Shown: positions 8,524 to 18,077, counted from the first letter of the stretch. The stretch is 64,000 nucleotides of DNA from Burkholderiaceae bacterium (GCA_018882785.1 VERI01000002.1:1-64000); one strand, 5' to 3'. Numbers and translations: made by a program. The notes: generated by a model not told the origin, from the letters alone.

Positions 8524-11500
8524 TCATTCACCCCGCCACCGACGCATCAAGTTCTGCCACTGCGCCCGAGCCTGCTCCAGATGACGGGCCTTCACATGGC
8601 CATAACCGCGAATGTGTTCGGGGATATCCGCAATCTCGACTGCGAGCCCAAGATTTTCAGGGGTGAGCCCGGGGAGCAGGCATTCAATGCATTCACGATA
8701 CTCTTGGATCAGCGCCCTCTCCGTTCGCCGTTCCTCGGTAGCACCAAAAATATCGAATACCGAGCCTCGCAAAAATCGCAGCGATGCAAGGACACGCATC
8801 ACCAGCCTGACCCATGGGCCGAATCGACGTTTAACGAGCTCTCCCTTTAGGTTACGCGGGGACAGTAGTGGGGGTGCAAGATGGTGTGCGATACGGTAGC
8901 CGGGCTCAAAGCGTTCGGAAATTTTTTCCATAAAGGCTCGATCCGTGTGCAGCCGCGCGACCTCATACTCGTCTTTATAGGCCATCAGCTTAAAGAGCCC
9001 TCGCATGACTGCTTCTGTGAACTTCGTACCCGCACTGATGGCCTGCTCGGTCTGCCGTACACGGTCGACAAAGTCCCGATAGGCGGCTGCATAGCGACGG
9101 TTCTGATAAGCGGACAAAAACGCTTCCCGCTCGGCAATGCGATCATCAAGCGATTTGCGCGGCACAAAGGCAATCGGCTGCGCAGCAGCGGGCCCACCAT
9201 TGGCCAATTCAGGATTAACCGCAGCGCGGCGGCCCCAGGCGAAGGCCTGATGGTTTTTCTCCACCGACACGGCATTCAGTTGCATCGCAGAGAGAATCGA
9301 CTGCTGTGAGAGCGGAATCAAGCCCTTTTGCCAGGCAAACCCCAACAGCAGCGGATTGGCGAAAATTGCATCGCCGAGAAGCTGTGTTGCAAGCCGCTGG
9401 GCATCGATCAGTGATAAACGATCAGGACCTACCGCCTGCGCAATCGAACGCTGACAGGCCTGCCCGGGAAACTGCCAATCGGGGCTGGCGATAAACGCAG
9501 CGGTGGGTGTGTCGTGGCTATTCATGACCACCTGGGTATGGCCCTCGATCATGAGCGTTAAGGTGGCCTGGCCTGCTGCAACAATGCCATCGCAGGCCAG
9601 TACGAGATCGGCCTTGGCCATATCGACCTTAGATGTATGGATTGCTGCCACCTGATCAGCGATCTGGACATGGCTCCAGGTAGAGCCCCCTTTTTGCGCC
9701 AGGCCTGCAGAATCTTGGGTCACCACGCCCTTGCCTTCAATGTGCGCAGCAACACCGAGCAGCTGGCCAATCGTGATCACGCCGGTGCCCCCCACGCCTG
9801 CAATCACCATGCGGTAAGGCTCGCGGCAATCGGGTAGCACCGGCATCGGGGGCTCGGCGATCGGGGCCTGCAGGCCCGCAGCCAATGATCCTTTGGTCTG
9901 GGGTTTTTTGGGCCGTGCACCTTCCACCGTGACAAAGCTTGGACAAAAGCCCTTTAAGCAGGATTCATCTTTATTGCAGGAACTGAGATTGATCTGACGC
10001 TTGCGGCCGAACTCGGTCTCAAGCGGCTCTACCGATAGGCAATTGCTTTGCACCGAACAATCGCCACAGCCCTCGCACACCAACTCATTGATGATCACCG
10101 AGCGCGGTGGATCCTCAAGCAGACCACGCTTGCGGCGTCGGCGCTTTTCGGTCGCACAGGTCTGGTCATACACAATGATGCTGGTGCCGCGGATCTCACG
10201 AAACTCCCGCTGCAGGCGATCGAGCTCATCGCGATGATGGATGGTCACGCCCGATTCCAAGACCACACCGTTATATTTTTCAGGCTGATCAGTAACCACG
10301 ACCACGCGGGCTGCACCCTCGGCCACGCAGCTCTTCACAATCTGTGGGACCGACAGGCCCTCGGGCCGCTCGCCCACCTGCTGGCCACCGGTCATGGCCA
10401 CTGCATCGTTATACAAAATCTTAAAGGTGATGTTCACGCCTGCAGCAATACATTGGCGGATCGCAAGAATGCCGCTGTGAAACCAGGTGCCATCACCGAG
10501 GTTGGCAAACACATGCTGCTCTGAAGTGAACGGCGATTGCCCGACCCAGGGCACACCCTCGCCGCCCATCTGAGTAAACGTGCTGGTGCTGCGGTCCATC
10601 CAGATCGCCATGTAGTGGCAGCCAATGCCCGCAAGCGCTCGACTTCCCTCCGGCACCTTTGTGCTGGTGTTATGCGGGCAGCCACTGCAAAACCAGGGCG
10701 GCCGCTCCGTCTTGGACGCACCGTGGGCAATCTGCAGGCTTCGCTCTTTCGCTTCGATCACCGATAGCCGCTGCTGCATTCGGGCGTCAATATCCGGCGG
10801 TATCCCGAGTCGGCGCAGCCTGGCCGCAATCGCCTTGGCAATCAATGCAGGCGTGAGATCCGCCTTGGCCCGAAGCAGCCAGTGCTCTGCGGGGTTGGGC
10901 TTGGCCCACTCGCCACCCGAGAGGTCGCGATCACTTTCGCCAAACTTACCCACCACATCGGGCCGGACATCAGGCCGCCAGTTATAGAGCTCTTCTTTGA
11001 GTTGATATTCAATGATCTGGCGTTTTTCTTCGACGACCAGAATCTCGCGCAGGCCGGTAGCAAATTCACGTGTGATGGTGGCCTCCAGTGGCCAGACCAC
11101 ATTGACCTGATGCAGCCGAATGCCCAGTCTTCTGCAGACGTCATCGGTGAGGCCCAGATCCGCAAGTGCCTGACGGGTATCGTTAAACGCCTTGCCGCTG
11201 GCGATGATGCCAAAGCGATCATCGGGCCCCTCGATCACGTTGCGATTCAATCGATTGGCACGGACATAGGCAAGCGCCGCGTACCACTTGGTCTCCATGA
11301 GCCGCGCTTCTTGATCCAGTGGCGCATCGGGCCAGCGAATATGCACGCCAGATGCGGGCATCGGAAAGCCCTGCGGCATGACAATTTCAACACGGTCGTG
11401 ATCCACCCGGACCGTCGCAGACGATTCCACAACTTCCTGAATGGTTTTCATGCCACACCACAGGCCCGCAAAGCGGCTCATGGCAAAGGCATGCAGGCCC

Positions 11501-12072
11501 ATATCCAGAATGCCCTGCACATCAGACGGGAAGAACACCGGAAATCCACAGGCCTTGAAAATGTGATCGCTCTGATGGGCTGCGGTTGAACTCTTGGCGA
11601 CATGATCGTCACCGGCAACCGCGATCACACCGCCATGCCGCGCGGTGCCCGCCATATTGGCATGCTTAAACACATCCGAGCAGCGGTCCACACCGGGGCC
11701 TTTGCCATACCAGATGCCAAACACACCATCGACTTTGCGCTGCTCAGGAAAAAGATCTAACTGCTGGGTACCCCAGATCGCGGTAGCGGCAAGTTCCTCA
11801 TTCACGCCCGGTTGAAAGACGACGTTATGCGCAGCGAGATGTTTCTTGGCGGCCCACAGCGCCTGGTCATAGCCCCCCAAGGGGCTGCCGCGATAGCCGC
11901 TGATAAATCCACCTGTATTGAGCCCGGCGGCAAGGTCCCGTTGCCGCTGCATCAGCGGCAGACGGACCAATGCCTGAACACCGCTCATAAAGGCCCAGCC
12001 TTGCGGCAGGGTGTACTTGTCTTCCAGTGTGACGCGGTGTTCGCTCGGTGGCGGTGGCAATTCCTGCTTCAT
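8524..12072 (-). CDS. fused indolepyruvate/2-oxoacid ferredoxin oxidoreductase
   Basis: Single 1182-aa polypeptide containing all catalytic parts of an indolepyruvate ferredoxin oxidoreductase. The N-terminal pyrimidine-type domain (to ~400) has GYRGSPLGGYD. A thiamine-diphosphate domain (~440-650) has CSGCPHNTSTK, GIGCHYMAIWM and GDGTWFHSG. A [4Fe-4S] ferredoxin module (~660-710) has CEGCGDCSVQSNC and CLKGFCPSF. A gamma domain follows (~740-940, GVGGTGVITIGQLLG) and then a C-terminal helical extension. The family decarboxylates aryl- or branched-chain 2-oxoacids to acyl-CoA, passing electrons to ferredoxin. ATG 12072 is preferred over an upstream TTG at 12081. It sits directly downstream of the pyruvate dehydrogenase genes on the same strand; the natural substrate is not evident. 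Confidence 0.93.
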   Translation of the reverse strand: MKQELPPPPSEHRVTLEDKYTLPQGWAFMSGVQALVRLPLMQRQRDLAAGLNTGGFISGYRGSPLGGYDQALWAAKKHLAAHNVVFQPGVNEELAATAIWGTQQLDLFPEQRKVDGVFGIWYGKGPGVDRCSDVFKHANMAGTARHGGVIAVAGDDHVAKSSTAAHQSDHIFKACGFPVFFPSDVQGILDMGLHAFAMSRFAGLWCGMKTIQEVVESSATVRVDHDRVEIVMPQGFPMPASGVHIRWPDAPLDQEARLMETKWYAALAYVRANRLNRNVIEGPDDRFGIIASGKAFNDTRQALADLGLTDDVCRRLGIRLHQVNVVWPLEATITREFATGLREILVVEEKRQIIEYQLKEELYNWRPDVRPDVVGKFGESDRDLSGGEWAKPNPAEHWLLRAKADLTPALIAKAIAARLRRLGIPPDIDARMQQRLSVIEAKERSLQIAHGASKTERPPWFCSGCPHNTSTKVPEGSRALAGIGCHYMAIWMDRSTSTFTQMGGEGVPWVGQSPFTSEQHVFANLGDGTWFHSGILAIRQCIAAGVNITFKILYNDAVAMTGGQQVGERPEGLSVPQIVKSCVAEGAARVVVVTDQPEKYNGVVLESGVTIHHRDELDRLQREFREIRGTSIIVYDQTCATEKRRRRKRGLLEDPPRSVIINELVCEGCGDCSVQSNCLSVEPLETEFGRKRQINLSSCNKDESCLKGFCPSFVTVEGARPKKPQTKGSLAAGLQAPIAEPPMPVLPDCREPYRMVIAGVGGTGVITIGQLLGVAAHIEGKGVVTQDSAGLAQKGGSTWSHVQIADQVAAIHTSKVDMAKADLVLACDGIVAAGQATLTLMIEGHTQVVMNSHDTPTAAFIASPDWQFPGQACQRSIAQAVGPDRLSLIDAQRLATQLLGDAIFANPLLLGFAWQKGLIPLSQQSILSAMQLNAVSVEKNHQAFAWGRRAAVNPELANGGPAAAQPIAFVPRKSLDDRIAEREAFLSAYQNRRYAAAYRDFVDRVRQTEQAISAGTKFTEAVMRGLFKLMAYKDEYEVARLHTDRAFMEKISERFEPGYRIAHHLAPPLLSPRNLKGELVKRRFGPWVRLVMRVLASLRFLRGSVFDIFGATEERRTERALIQEYRECIECLLPGLTPENLGLAVEIADIPEHIRGYGHVKARHLEQARAQWQNLMRRWRGE

Positions 12073-12094
12073 GAGCGCCAATGGTCAGCCACGA

Positions 12095-12120
12095 CGGGAA
12101 TTGGCGTCAACCAATTCCCG
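12095..12120. repeat. perfect inverted repeat between lpdA and the oxidoreductase gene
   Basis: Two 10-base arms, CGGGAATTGG and CCAATTCCCG, flank a 6-base loop with no mismatch. No T-run follows on either strand, so it is not a classical terminator. It could be a transcript-stabilising or attenuating hairpin or a protein-binding palindrome. The inner AATTGG/CCAATT resembles a PdhR operator, but the spacer is 6 rather than 5 bases. Confidence 0.6.
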
Positions 12121-12158
12121 AAGGGCCTGATGGAAACCCCTGAGCCGGGGACTCGTGA

Positions 12159-14003
12159 TTATTTCTTTTTCTGCGGCGGCAGATCAGTGCAGCTGCCCGA
12201 GAAGACCTCGGCCACCATGCCGATGGACTCACCCAAGGTTGGGTGGGGATGGATGGTCTTACCGATATCATGCGGATCAGCGCCCATCTCAATGGCCAGA
12301 GCAAACTCACCAATCATGTCGCCAGCATGGGTGCCCACCATCGCCCCACCGATAACACGATGCGACTCAGGATCCACGATGATTTTAGTGAAGCCTTCAT
12401 CACGGCCATTGGCAATCGCACGGCCAGATGCGGCCCATGGAAATACCGCCTTCTCGATCTTGATGCCTTTGGCCTTGGCCTCATCTTCGGTAATACCGAC
12501 CCAGGCCACCTCAGGATCGGTATAGGCCACCGACGGAATCACGCGCGCATCAAAGAAGGACTTCTGCCCGGCCGCAGCCTCCGCCGCGACATGGGCCTCA
12601 TGCACGGCTTTATGCGCCAGCATGGGATTACCCACGATATCGCCAATGGCAAAGATGTGCGGCTGATTGGTCCGCATCTGGGCATCGACCTCAATAAAGC
12701 CCCGATCGGTGACATTTACGCCGGCCTGATCAGCCGAAATGGTTGCGCCATTGGGCCTGCGGCCCACAGCCTGCAGCACAAGATCATAGACCTGGGGCTC
12801 GGCAGGCGCCCCCTCGCCTTCAAAGGTGACATGGATACCGTCAGACTTTGCCTCCGCACCAACAGTTTTGCATTTGAGCATGATCTTGTCGAACCGATGG
12901 GCGTTGTGCTTTTGCCAGACCTTGACCAGATCGCGATCGGCACCTTGCATTAATCCATCGAGCATCTCGACCACATCAATACGCGCGCCGAGTGTCGAAT
13001 ACACCGTCGCCATCTCAAGGCCGATGATGCCACCCCCAATCACCAGCATACGCTTGGGCTTGAATTTCAGCTGCAGTGCGCCGGTCGATGTAACGACGCG
13101 TTCATCCTGTGGCATAAAGGGCAGTTTCACGGCCTCGGAGCCTGCGGCGATGATGGCCTTTTGAAAGCCGACAACTTTCTTGCTGCCGTCTTCAGTAACC
13201 ACCTCGATGTGATAGCTGTCCAGGAATTTACCCACGCCCTGCACAATCTGAACTTTGCGGGCCTTCGCCATGCCGGCCAGTCCGCCGGTGAGCTTGCCAA
13301 TCACTTTCGATTTGTGGTCGCGCAGCTTATCGAGATCCACAGCGGGCTCACCAAAGCTTACGCCGAGCGCCCCCATATGTCTGACTTCGTCCATCACGGC
13401 GGCCACGTGCAGCAAGGCCTTGGATGGAATGCAACCAACGTTTAAACAAACGCCGCCCAGCGTAGGGAAGCGCTCGATCAATACGGTGTTCAGGCCAAGA
13501 TCGGCCGCGCGAAACGCAGCCGAGTAGCCGCCAGGGCCTGCCCCGAGCACCACCACGTCGCAAGATACGTCGGCGGTGCCGGCAAAACGTTTGATTGCAT
13601 TGGATGCGGCGATTGGAGGAGCGCCTGCCGGGCTCGGCGCCTCCTGGCCGCGCACAGCAGCAGATGGGCTCGGCCCTCCGCTCGACCCCGCTTTTGACTC
13701 GCTACGCGCCGGCTCAGCCGCTGCCGATCCTGCTGCTGACACTGAGTGCTGCGTGGCCGAGCCGGCTGCTGGCTCGATCATCGCAATCACTGAACCCTCG
13801 GAGACCTTGTCGCCGAGTGTCACCTTCATCTCGACGATCGTTCCTGCGATGGAGGCTGGAATTTCCATCGAGGCCTTGTCGCTCTCGACGGTAATCAGGC
13901 TCTGCTCAAGCGCAATCTCATCACCCGCTTTAACCAAAACCTCAATGATCTCGACATCCTTGAAGTCTCCGATGTCCGGGACCTTTAACTCGATTGTTGC
14001 CAT
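12159..14003 (-). CDS. lpdA: dihydrolipoyl dehydrogenase (E3) with N-terminal lipoyl domain
   Basis: E3 of the pyruvate dehydrogenase complex; reoxidises the dihydrolipoyl groups of E2 with NAD+. The 614 residues comprise a lipoyl domain (1-78, lipoyl lysine K43 in SDKASM), an Ala/Pro/Ser-rich linker, and a complete E3. E3 features are GAGPGGYSAA for FAD, the redox disulfide GGVCLNVGCIP, GGGIIGLEMA for NAD, FAIGDIVGNPMLAHKA, and the C-terminal catalytic HPHPTLGE. Ordinary E3 proteins are about 470 residues; the lipoyl fusion is known in Betaproteobacteria and Neisseria. Its ATG follows GGGAGA by a good spacing and lies 20 bp after aceF. Its lipoyl segment is nearly identical in DNA to that of aceF. 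Confidence 0.97.
   Translation of the reverse strand: MATIELKVPDIGDFKDVEIIEVLVKAGDEIALEQSLITVESDKASMEIPASIAGTIVEMKVTLGDKVSEGSVIAMIEPAAGSATQHSVSAAGSAAAEPARSESKAGSSGGPSPSAAVRGQEAPSPAGAPPIAASNAIKRFAGTADVSCDVVVLGAGPGGYSAAFRAADLGLNTVLIERFPTLGGVCLNVGCIPSKALLHVAAVMDEVRHMGALGVSFGEPAVDLDKLRDHKSKVIGKLTGGLAGMAKARKVQIVQGVGKFLDSYHIEVVTEDGSKKVVGFQKAIIAAGSEAVKLPFMPQDERVVTSTGALQLKFKPKRMLVIGGGIIGLEMATVYSTLGARIDVVEMLDGLMQGADRDLVKVWQKHNAHRFDKIMLKCKTVGAEAKSDGIHVTFEGEGAPAEPQVYDLVLQAVGRRPNGATISADQAGVNVTDRGFIEVDAQMRTNQPHIFAIGDIVGNPMLAHKAVHEAHVAAEAAAGQKSFFDARVIPSVAYTDPEVAWVGITEDEAKAKGIKIEKAVFPWAASGRAIANGRDEGFTKIIVDPESHRVIGGAMVGTHAGDMIGEFALAIEMGADPHDIGKTIHPHPTLGESIGMVAEVFSGSCTDLPPQKKK
13773..13881 (-). repeat. lipoyl-domain DNA repeat, copy in lpdA
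   Basis: 109 bp identical to 15146-15254 in aceF except for one base (108 of 109 by direct comparison). A second shared block lies downstream in the linker (13668-13720 against 15074-15126, 50 of 53 bases). Sequence between and beyond the blocks is much more divergent. The pattern suggests recent gene conversion between the two lipoyl-domain coding segments. Confidence 0.9.
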
Positions 14004-14023
14004 GTGGTTATCTCCCGTTCGGA

Positions 14024-15376
14024 TTAAAGGACGGCGCGACGGAAGTCACCCAAAAGCGAGCGCAGCACATTATTAAACCGTGCGGCTGCAGCCCCATCAA
14101 TCACACGATGGTCATAAGAAAGCGACAGCGGAAGCGTGAGCTGGGGAACAAACTCTTTTCCATTCCAGACTGGCTTGTAATAGGACTTGGAGACGCCAAG
14201 AATCGCGACCTCAGGTGCATTGATGATCGGCGTGAAATGTGTGCCCCCAATACCCCCCAACGATGAGATGGAGAACGACCCCCCCTGCATATCAGAGGGC
14301 GAGAGTTTTCCATCGCGCGCTTTTTTAGCGAGCTCGGAGGTCTCCCTGGCAATATCGGATAGGCCCTTCTTATCCGCGTCCTTCAGTACTGGCACCACCA
14401 GGCCATTGGGCGTGTCCGCTGCAAAACCAATGTGATAGTACTGTTTGTAAACAAGCTGATCGCCATCCAGAGAGGCGTTGAACTCGGGATGCTTCTTTAA
14501 CGCGGCAACCACCGCCTTGATCAAGAAACCAAGCATGGTGTATTTCACGCCAGTCTGGTCGCTTTCCTTATTGAGCGAGACACGAAAAGCCTCGAGATCG
14601 GTGATGTCTGCCTCGTCATTATTGGTGACATGCGGAATCATTACCCAGTTGCGATGGAGATTTGCTCCCGAGAGCTTTTTGATACGTGACAGCGGCTTGG
14701 GGTCAATCGGGCCGAACTTCGCGAAGTCCACTTTCGGCCATGGAATCAGTCCGAGGGCAGCCCCGTCACCAGCGGCTGCTGGCGCCGCGGTAGATGCAAT
14801 GACGCCCTTCACATAGCCACGTACATCATCCATGGTGATGCGCTGCTTCGGGCCAGTGCCCCTGACCTTGGTCAGATCCACGCCAAGCTCGCGGGCAAAC
14901 ATGCGCACTGCGGGTGAGGCATGGGGCTTGACCACGTTGGTCTCGTCAATCGGAGATACGTGGGCGGCACCAACAGGCACAGAGGCCGGGGACCCCTGGG
15001 CAATCGGATCTCGGCCCGACCCTTCTTTTAACTCGGCTGTCGCCGCTGGGTGCTGAGGGGTCGCGCTGCCTGAGCTCGGCGCTCCGCTCGACACCGCTTT
15101 TGACTCGCTGCGCGCCGGCTCAGCCGTTGTGGACCGGGCTGCCGCCTCGATCATCGCAATCACTGAACCCTCGGAGACCTTATCGCCGAGTGTCACCTTC
15201 ATCTCGACGATCGTTCCTGCGATGGAGGCTGGAATTTCCATCGAGGCCTTGTCGGACTCGACCGTGATCAGACTCTGCTCGACCGATACTGAATCGCCTG
15301 CCTTGACCAAGACCTCTATGATTTCGACTTCCTTGAAGTCCCCGATGTCCGGAACCTTTAACTCAACAGATGCCAT
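14024..15376 (-). CDS. aceF: pyruvate dehydrogenase E2, dihydrolipoyl acetyltransferase
   Basis: E2 core of the pyruvate dehydrogenase complex; transfers the acetyl group from lipoyl lysine to CoA. 450 aa: one lipoyl domain (1-78, K43), a flexible Ala/Pro/Ser linker, a peripheral-subunit-binding domain (about 152-189, SPAVRMFARELGVDL and GPKQRITMDDV), and the catalytic domain ending with YDHRVIDGAAAARF, whose His and Asp are catalytic. Enteric E2 proteins have three lipoyl domains; a single one is usual in many Betaproteobacteria. The ATG at 15376 follows AGGAGA. It lies 25 bp downstream of aceE in the same operon. Confidence 0.97.
   Translation of the reverse strand: MASVELKVPDIGDFKEVEIIEVLVKAGDSVSVEQSLITVESDKASMEIPASIAGTIVEMKVTLGDKVSEGSVIAMIEAAARSTTAEPARSESKAVSSGAPSSGSATPQHPAATAELKEGSGRDPIAQGSPASVPVGAAHVSPIDETNVVKPHASPAVRMFARELGVDLTKVRGTGPKQRITMDDVRGYVKGVIASTAAPAAAGDGAALGLIPWPKVDFAKFGPIDPKPLSRIKKLSGANLHRNWVMIPHVTNNDEADITDLEAFRVSLNKESDQTGVKYTMLGFLIKAVVAALKKHPEFNASLDGDQLVYKQYYHIGFAADTPNGLVVPVLKDADKKGLSDIARETSELAKKARDGKLSPSDMQGGSFSISSLGGIGGTHFTPIINAPEVAILGVSKSYYKPVWNGKEFVPQLTLPLSLSYDHRVIDGAAAARFNNVLRSLLGDFRRAVL
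15146..15254 (-). repeat. lipoyl-domain DNA repeat, copy in aceF
   Basis: Partner of the block at 13773-13881, with one base difference in 109. It encodes the lipoyl-lysine hairpin and following strands. Flanking sequence toward the start codons differs at many third positions, so the identity is confined to part of the domain. Confidence 0.9.
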
Positions 15377-15401
15377 TTCTTATCTCCTGTCGACACACGG
15401 G

Positions 15402-18077
15402 TTACATGGACATTGCGCTGGGGCGCTGGGTGTCGATGCCATATTTCTTAATCGCATCTTCCACCACGGACATCTTGACTGCGCCGTCGTCAGCCAGGCC
15501 CCGAAGCGCCGCAATAGCCACATAGCGACGGTCCACCTCAAAGAATTCACGCAGCTTGGCGCGCGTGTCCGATCGGCCATACCCATCCGTGCCCAGCGTT
15601 ATAAAACGACGGCCTTGCGGGATAAAAGACCGAACCTGATCCGAGAACAGGCGCATGTAATCCGTTGCGGCCACGACGGGGCCCGCATGGGGCTCCAATT
15701 GCTGGGCAATAAACGGCTGCTTCGGTTTTTCTGAGGGGTGGAGCAGGTTAAACCGCTCGCACTCCATCCCATCCCGGCGCAGCTCCGTAAAACTTGGGCA
15801 GCTCCAGACATCAGCGGCAACACCAAAATCTTTTTGCAGCATGTCTGCTGCAGCGATTACCTCTCGCAGAATCGTGCCGCTCCCAAGCAGCTGAACCCGA
15901 TTCTTGGCCGACTTATCGCCCTCTTGCAGAAGATACATGCCTTTAAGGATATGCTCCTCGGTCCCCTTTTTCAGGCCAGGATGGGCGTAGTTCTCATTCA
16001 TCAGGGTGATGTAGAAAAATACGTCCTCCTGATCGCCCACCATACGCTTGAGGCCCGCATGTAGGATGACTGCGACCTCATGCGAGAAGGTTGGGTCATA
16101 AGAAATACAGTTCGGAATAACGGAGGCCAGGATATGGCTGTGACCGTCTTCGTGCTGCAGCCCCTCGCCGTTTAACGTTGTACGGCCAGCCGTTCCACCC
16201 AACAAAAAGCCGCGCGCCCGCATGTCACCCGCCGCCCATGCGAGATCACCTACACGCTGCAGACCGAACATGGAGTAATAGATGTAAAACGGGATCATGA
16301 TCCGGTTATTCGTGGAGTAGCTGGTCGCCGCTGCAATCCAGGAACTCATACCACCCGCCTCATTGATGCCTTCCTGCAGAATCTGGCCCTTGACATCCTC
16401 GCGGTAATACATGACCTGATCGCGATCGACCGGCTCATATTTCTGCGGCTCCACCGAGTAGATGCCAATCTGACGGAATAGTCCCTCCATGCCAAAGGTG
16501 CGGGCCTCGTCGACCAGAATCGGCACCACACGCGGCCCAAGCTCCTTGTCACGCAAGAGCTGCGTCAGACAGCGGACATAGGCCTGGGTTGTGGAGATCT
16601 CCCGACCCTCTGCGGTCGGCTCAAGTGCTGGCGCAAAGACGTCCAAAGCAGGCACATTGAGCTTCTCATCGGCCTTTGCGCGGCGCGCGGGCAGATAGCC
16701 GCCCAGCGCCTGCCGTCGTTCATGCAGATACTTAATCTCTGGCGAGTCTTCCGAAGGTTTGTAAAACGGTACCTCCGGTAATTGGTCATCAGAGATCGGG
16801 ATTCCGAATCGATCACGAAACTCCTGAATCGTGAGGTCATCCAATTTCTTGGTCTGATGCGCGGTGTTTCGGCCCTCTGCAACCTTGCCCATGCCATAGC
16901 CCTTGATCGTCTTCACCAGAATGACGGTCGGCTGGCCCTTATGCCGGGACGCTGCAGAAAATGCTGCGTAGATTTTATTGGGATCATGGCCGCCTCGATT
17001 CAGGCGCCAGATGTCGTCATCGCTCATGCGCGAGACCAGCTCCAGTGTCTTCGGGTGCTTGCCAAAGAAATGCTGTCGCACATAAGCGCCATCGTTGGCC
17101 TTGTAGTTCTGATACTCACCATCCACGGTTTCCATCATGATGGTCTGCAGGATGCCGTCTTTATCCTTCGCGAGTAACGGATCCCAATAGGAACCCCAGA
17201 TGACCTTGATTACATTCCATCCAGAGCCTCGGAACTCGCTCTCTAACTCCTGAATGATCTTGCCATTGCCGCGTACAGGGCCATCGAGACGCTGCAAATT
17301 GCAGTTGATAACAAAGATCAAATTGTCGAGCTTCTCCCGGGCGGCCAGGCTGATCGCCCCGAGCGACTCGGGCTCATCCATCTCACCATCCCCACAGAAT
17401 GCCCAGACCTTGCGCTCCTCTGTATCGGCAAGGCCGCGTGCATGCATGTACTTCAAAAAGCGCGCCTGGTAGATCGCATTCAGTGGCCCGAGCCCCATCG
17501 AGACCGTAGGGAACTGCCAGAAATTCGGCATGAGTTTCGGATGCGGATAGCTGGACAGCCCCTTGCCGCCGACCTCGCGACGGAAGTTGTTCATTTGATC
17601 CTCGTTAATCCGGCCTTCAAGGAATGCGCGGGCATAGATTCCCGGTGATGAGTGGCCCTGGATGAACAGAAGATCGTGGCCCTTGGGGTGGTCCGGGCCC
17701 TTCCAAAAATGATTAAAGCCAATCCCCAGCATGTTGGCCAATGACTGAAAGCTTGAAATGTGGCCACCGAGATCGCCCTCACCACGGTTCGTGCGAACCA
17801 CCATGGCCATGGCGTTCCAGCGCATCCAGGAACGCAGCCGCTCTTCGTATTCGAGGTTGCCTGGGCAATGCTCCTCGAGCGCGGCGGGAATGGTGTTGAC
17901 GTAGGCCGTATTCGCTGAAAACGGTATAAAGCCGCCCGTCCGGCGGGTCTTGTCGATCAATTTCTCGAGCAGGAACTGGGCGCGCTCAGGGCCTTCACGT
18001 TCAATCACTGCCTCCAGGGAGTCCAGCCACTCCTTGGTTTCAATCTCATCCATGTCGATACGTTGCGACTCGGCCAT
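15402..18077 (-). CDS. aceE: pyruvate dehydrogenase E1 component, homodimeric type
   Basis: E1 oxidatively decarboxylates pyruvate with thiamine diphosphate and acetylates the E2 lipoyl group. The 891 residues from the ATG at 18077 match the AceE family. Visible landmarks are GHISSFQSLANMLGIGFNHF, FIQGHSSPGIYARAFLEGR, the TPP motif CGDGEMDEPES with the later VINCNLQRLDGPVRGN, and MYYREDVKGQILQEGINEAG. The frame continues to 18155, but AAGGAG sits 6 bp before the ATG at 18077 and fixes the start. It is first in the aceE-aceF-lpdA operon. Two 15-bp palindromes lie 81-115 bp upstream and probably act as operators. A two-component system is divergent. Confidence 0.98.
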   Translation of the reverse strand: MAESQRIDMDEIETKEWLDSLEAVIEREGPERAQFLLEKLIDKTRRTGGFIPFSANTAYVNTIPAALEEHCPGNLEYEERLRSWMRWNAMAMVVRTNRGEGDLGGHISSFQSLANMLGIGFNHFWKGPDHPKGHDLLFIQGHSSPGIYARAFLEGRINEDQMNNFRREVGGKGLSSYPHPKLMPNFWQFPTVSMGLGPLNAIYQARFLKYMHARGLADTEERKVWAFCGDGEMDEPESLGAISLAAREKLDNLIFVINCNLQRLDGPVRGNGKIIQELESEFRGSGWNVIKVIWGSYWDPLLAKDKDGILQTIMMETVDGEYQNYKANDGAYVRQHFFGKHPKTLELVSRMSDDDIWRLNRGGHDPNKIYAAFSAASRHKGQPTVILVKTIKGYGMGKVAEGRNTAHQTKKLDDLTIQEFRDRFGIPISDDQLPEVPFYKPSEDSPEIKYLHERRQALGGYLPARRAKADEKLNVPALDVFAPALEPTAEGREISTTQAYVRCLTQLLRDKELGPRVVPILVDEARTFGMEGLFRQIGIYSVEPQKYEPVDRDQVMYYREDVKGQILQEGINEAGGMSSWIAAATSYSTNNRIMIPFYIYYSMFGLQRVGDLAWAAGDMRARGFLLGGTAGRTTLNGEGLQHEDGHSHILASVIPNCISYDPTFSHEVAVILHAGLKRMVGDQEDVFFYITLMNENYAHPGLKKGTEEHILKGMYLLQEGDKSAKNRVQLLGSGTILREVIAAADMLQKDFGVAADVWSCPSFTELRRDGMECERFNLLHPSEKPKQPFIAQQLEPHAGPVVAATDYMRLFSDQVRSFIPQGRRFITLGTDGYGRSDTRAKLREFFEVDRRYVAIAALRGLADDGAVKMSVVEDAIKKYGIDTQRPSAMSM

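Noticed and set aside
10882..11589. 235-aa open frame antisense to the 2-oxoacid oxidoreductase gene
   Set aside because: It lies wholly inside a well-conserved gene on the other strand, has no family features, and is expected from the GC-rich codon bias.
12099..12116. PdhR operator inside the palindrome near the oxidoreductase gene
   Set aside because: The spacer between AATTGG and CCAATT is 6 bases instead of 5, and the site is far from the aceE promoter; a hairpin is the simpler reading.
12243..12953. 236-aa open frame antisense to lpdA
   Set aside because: Shadow of the conserved E3 coding sequence; composition rich in His, Arg and Gly with no recognisable domain.
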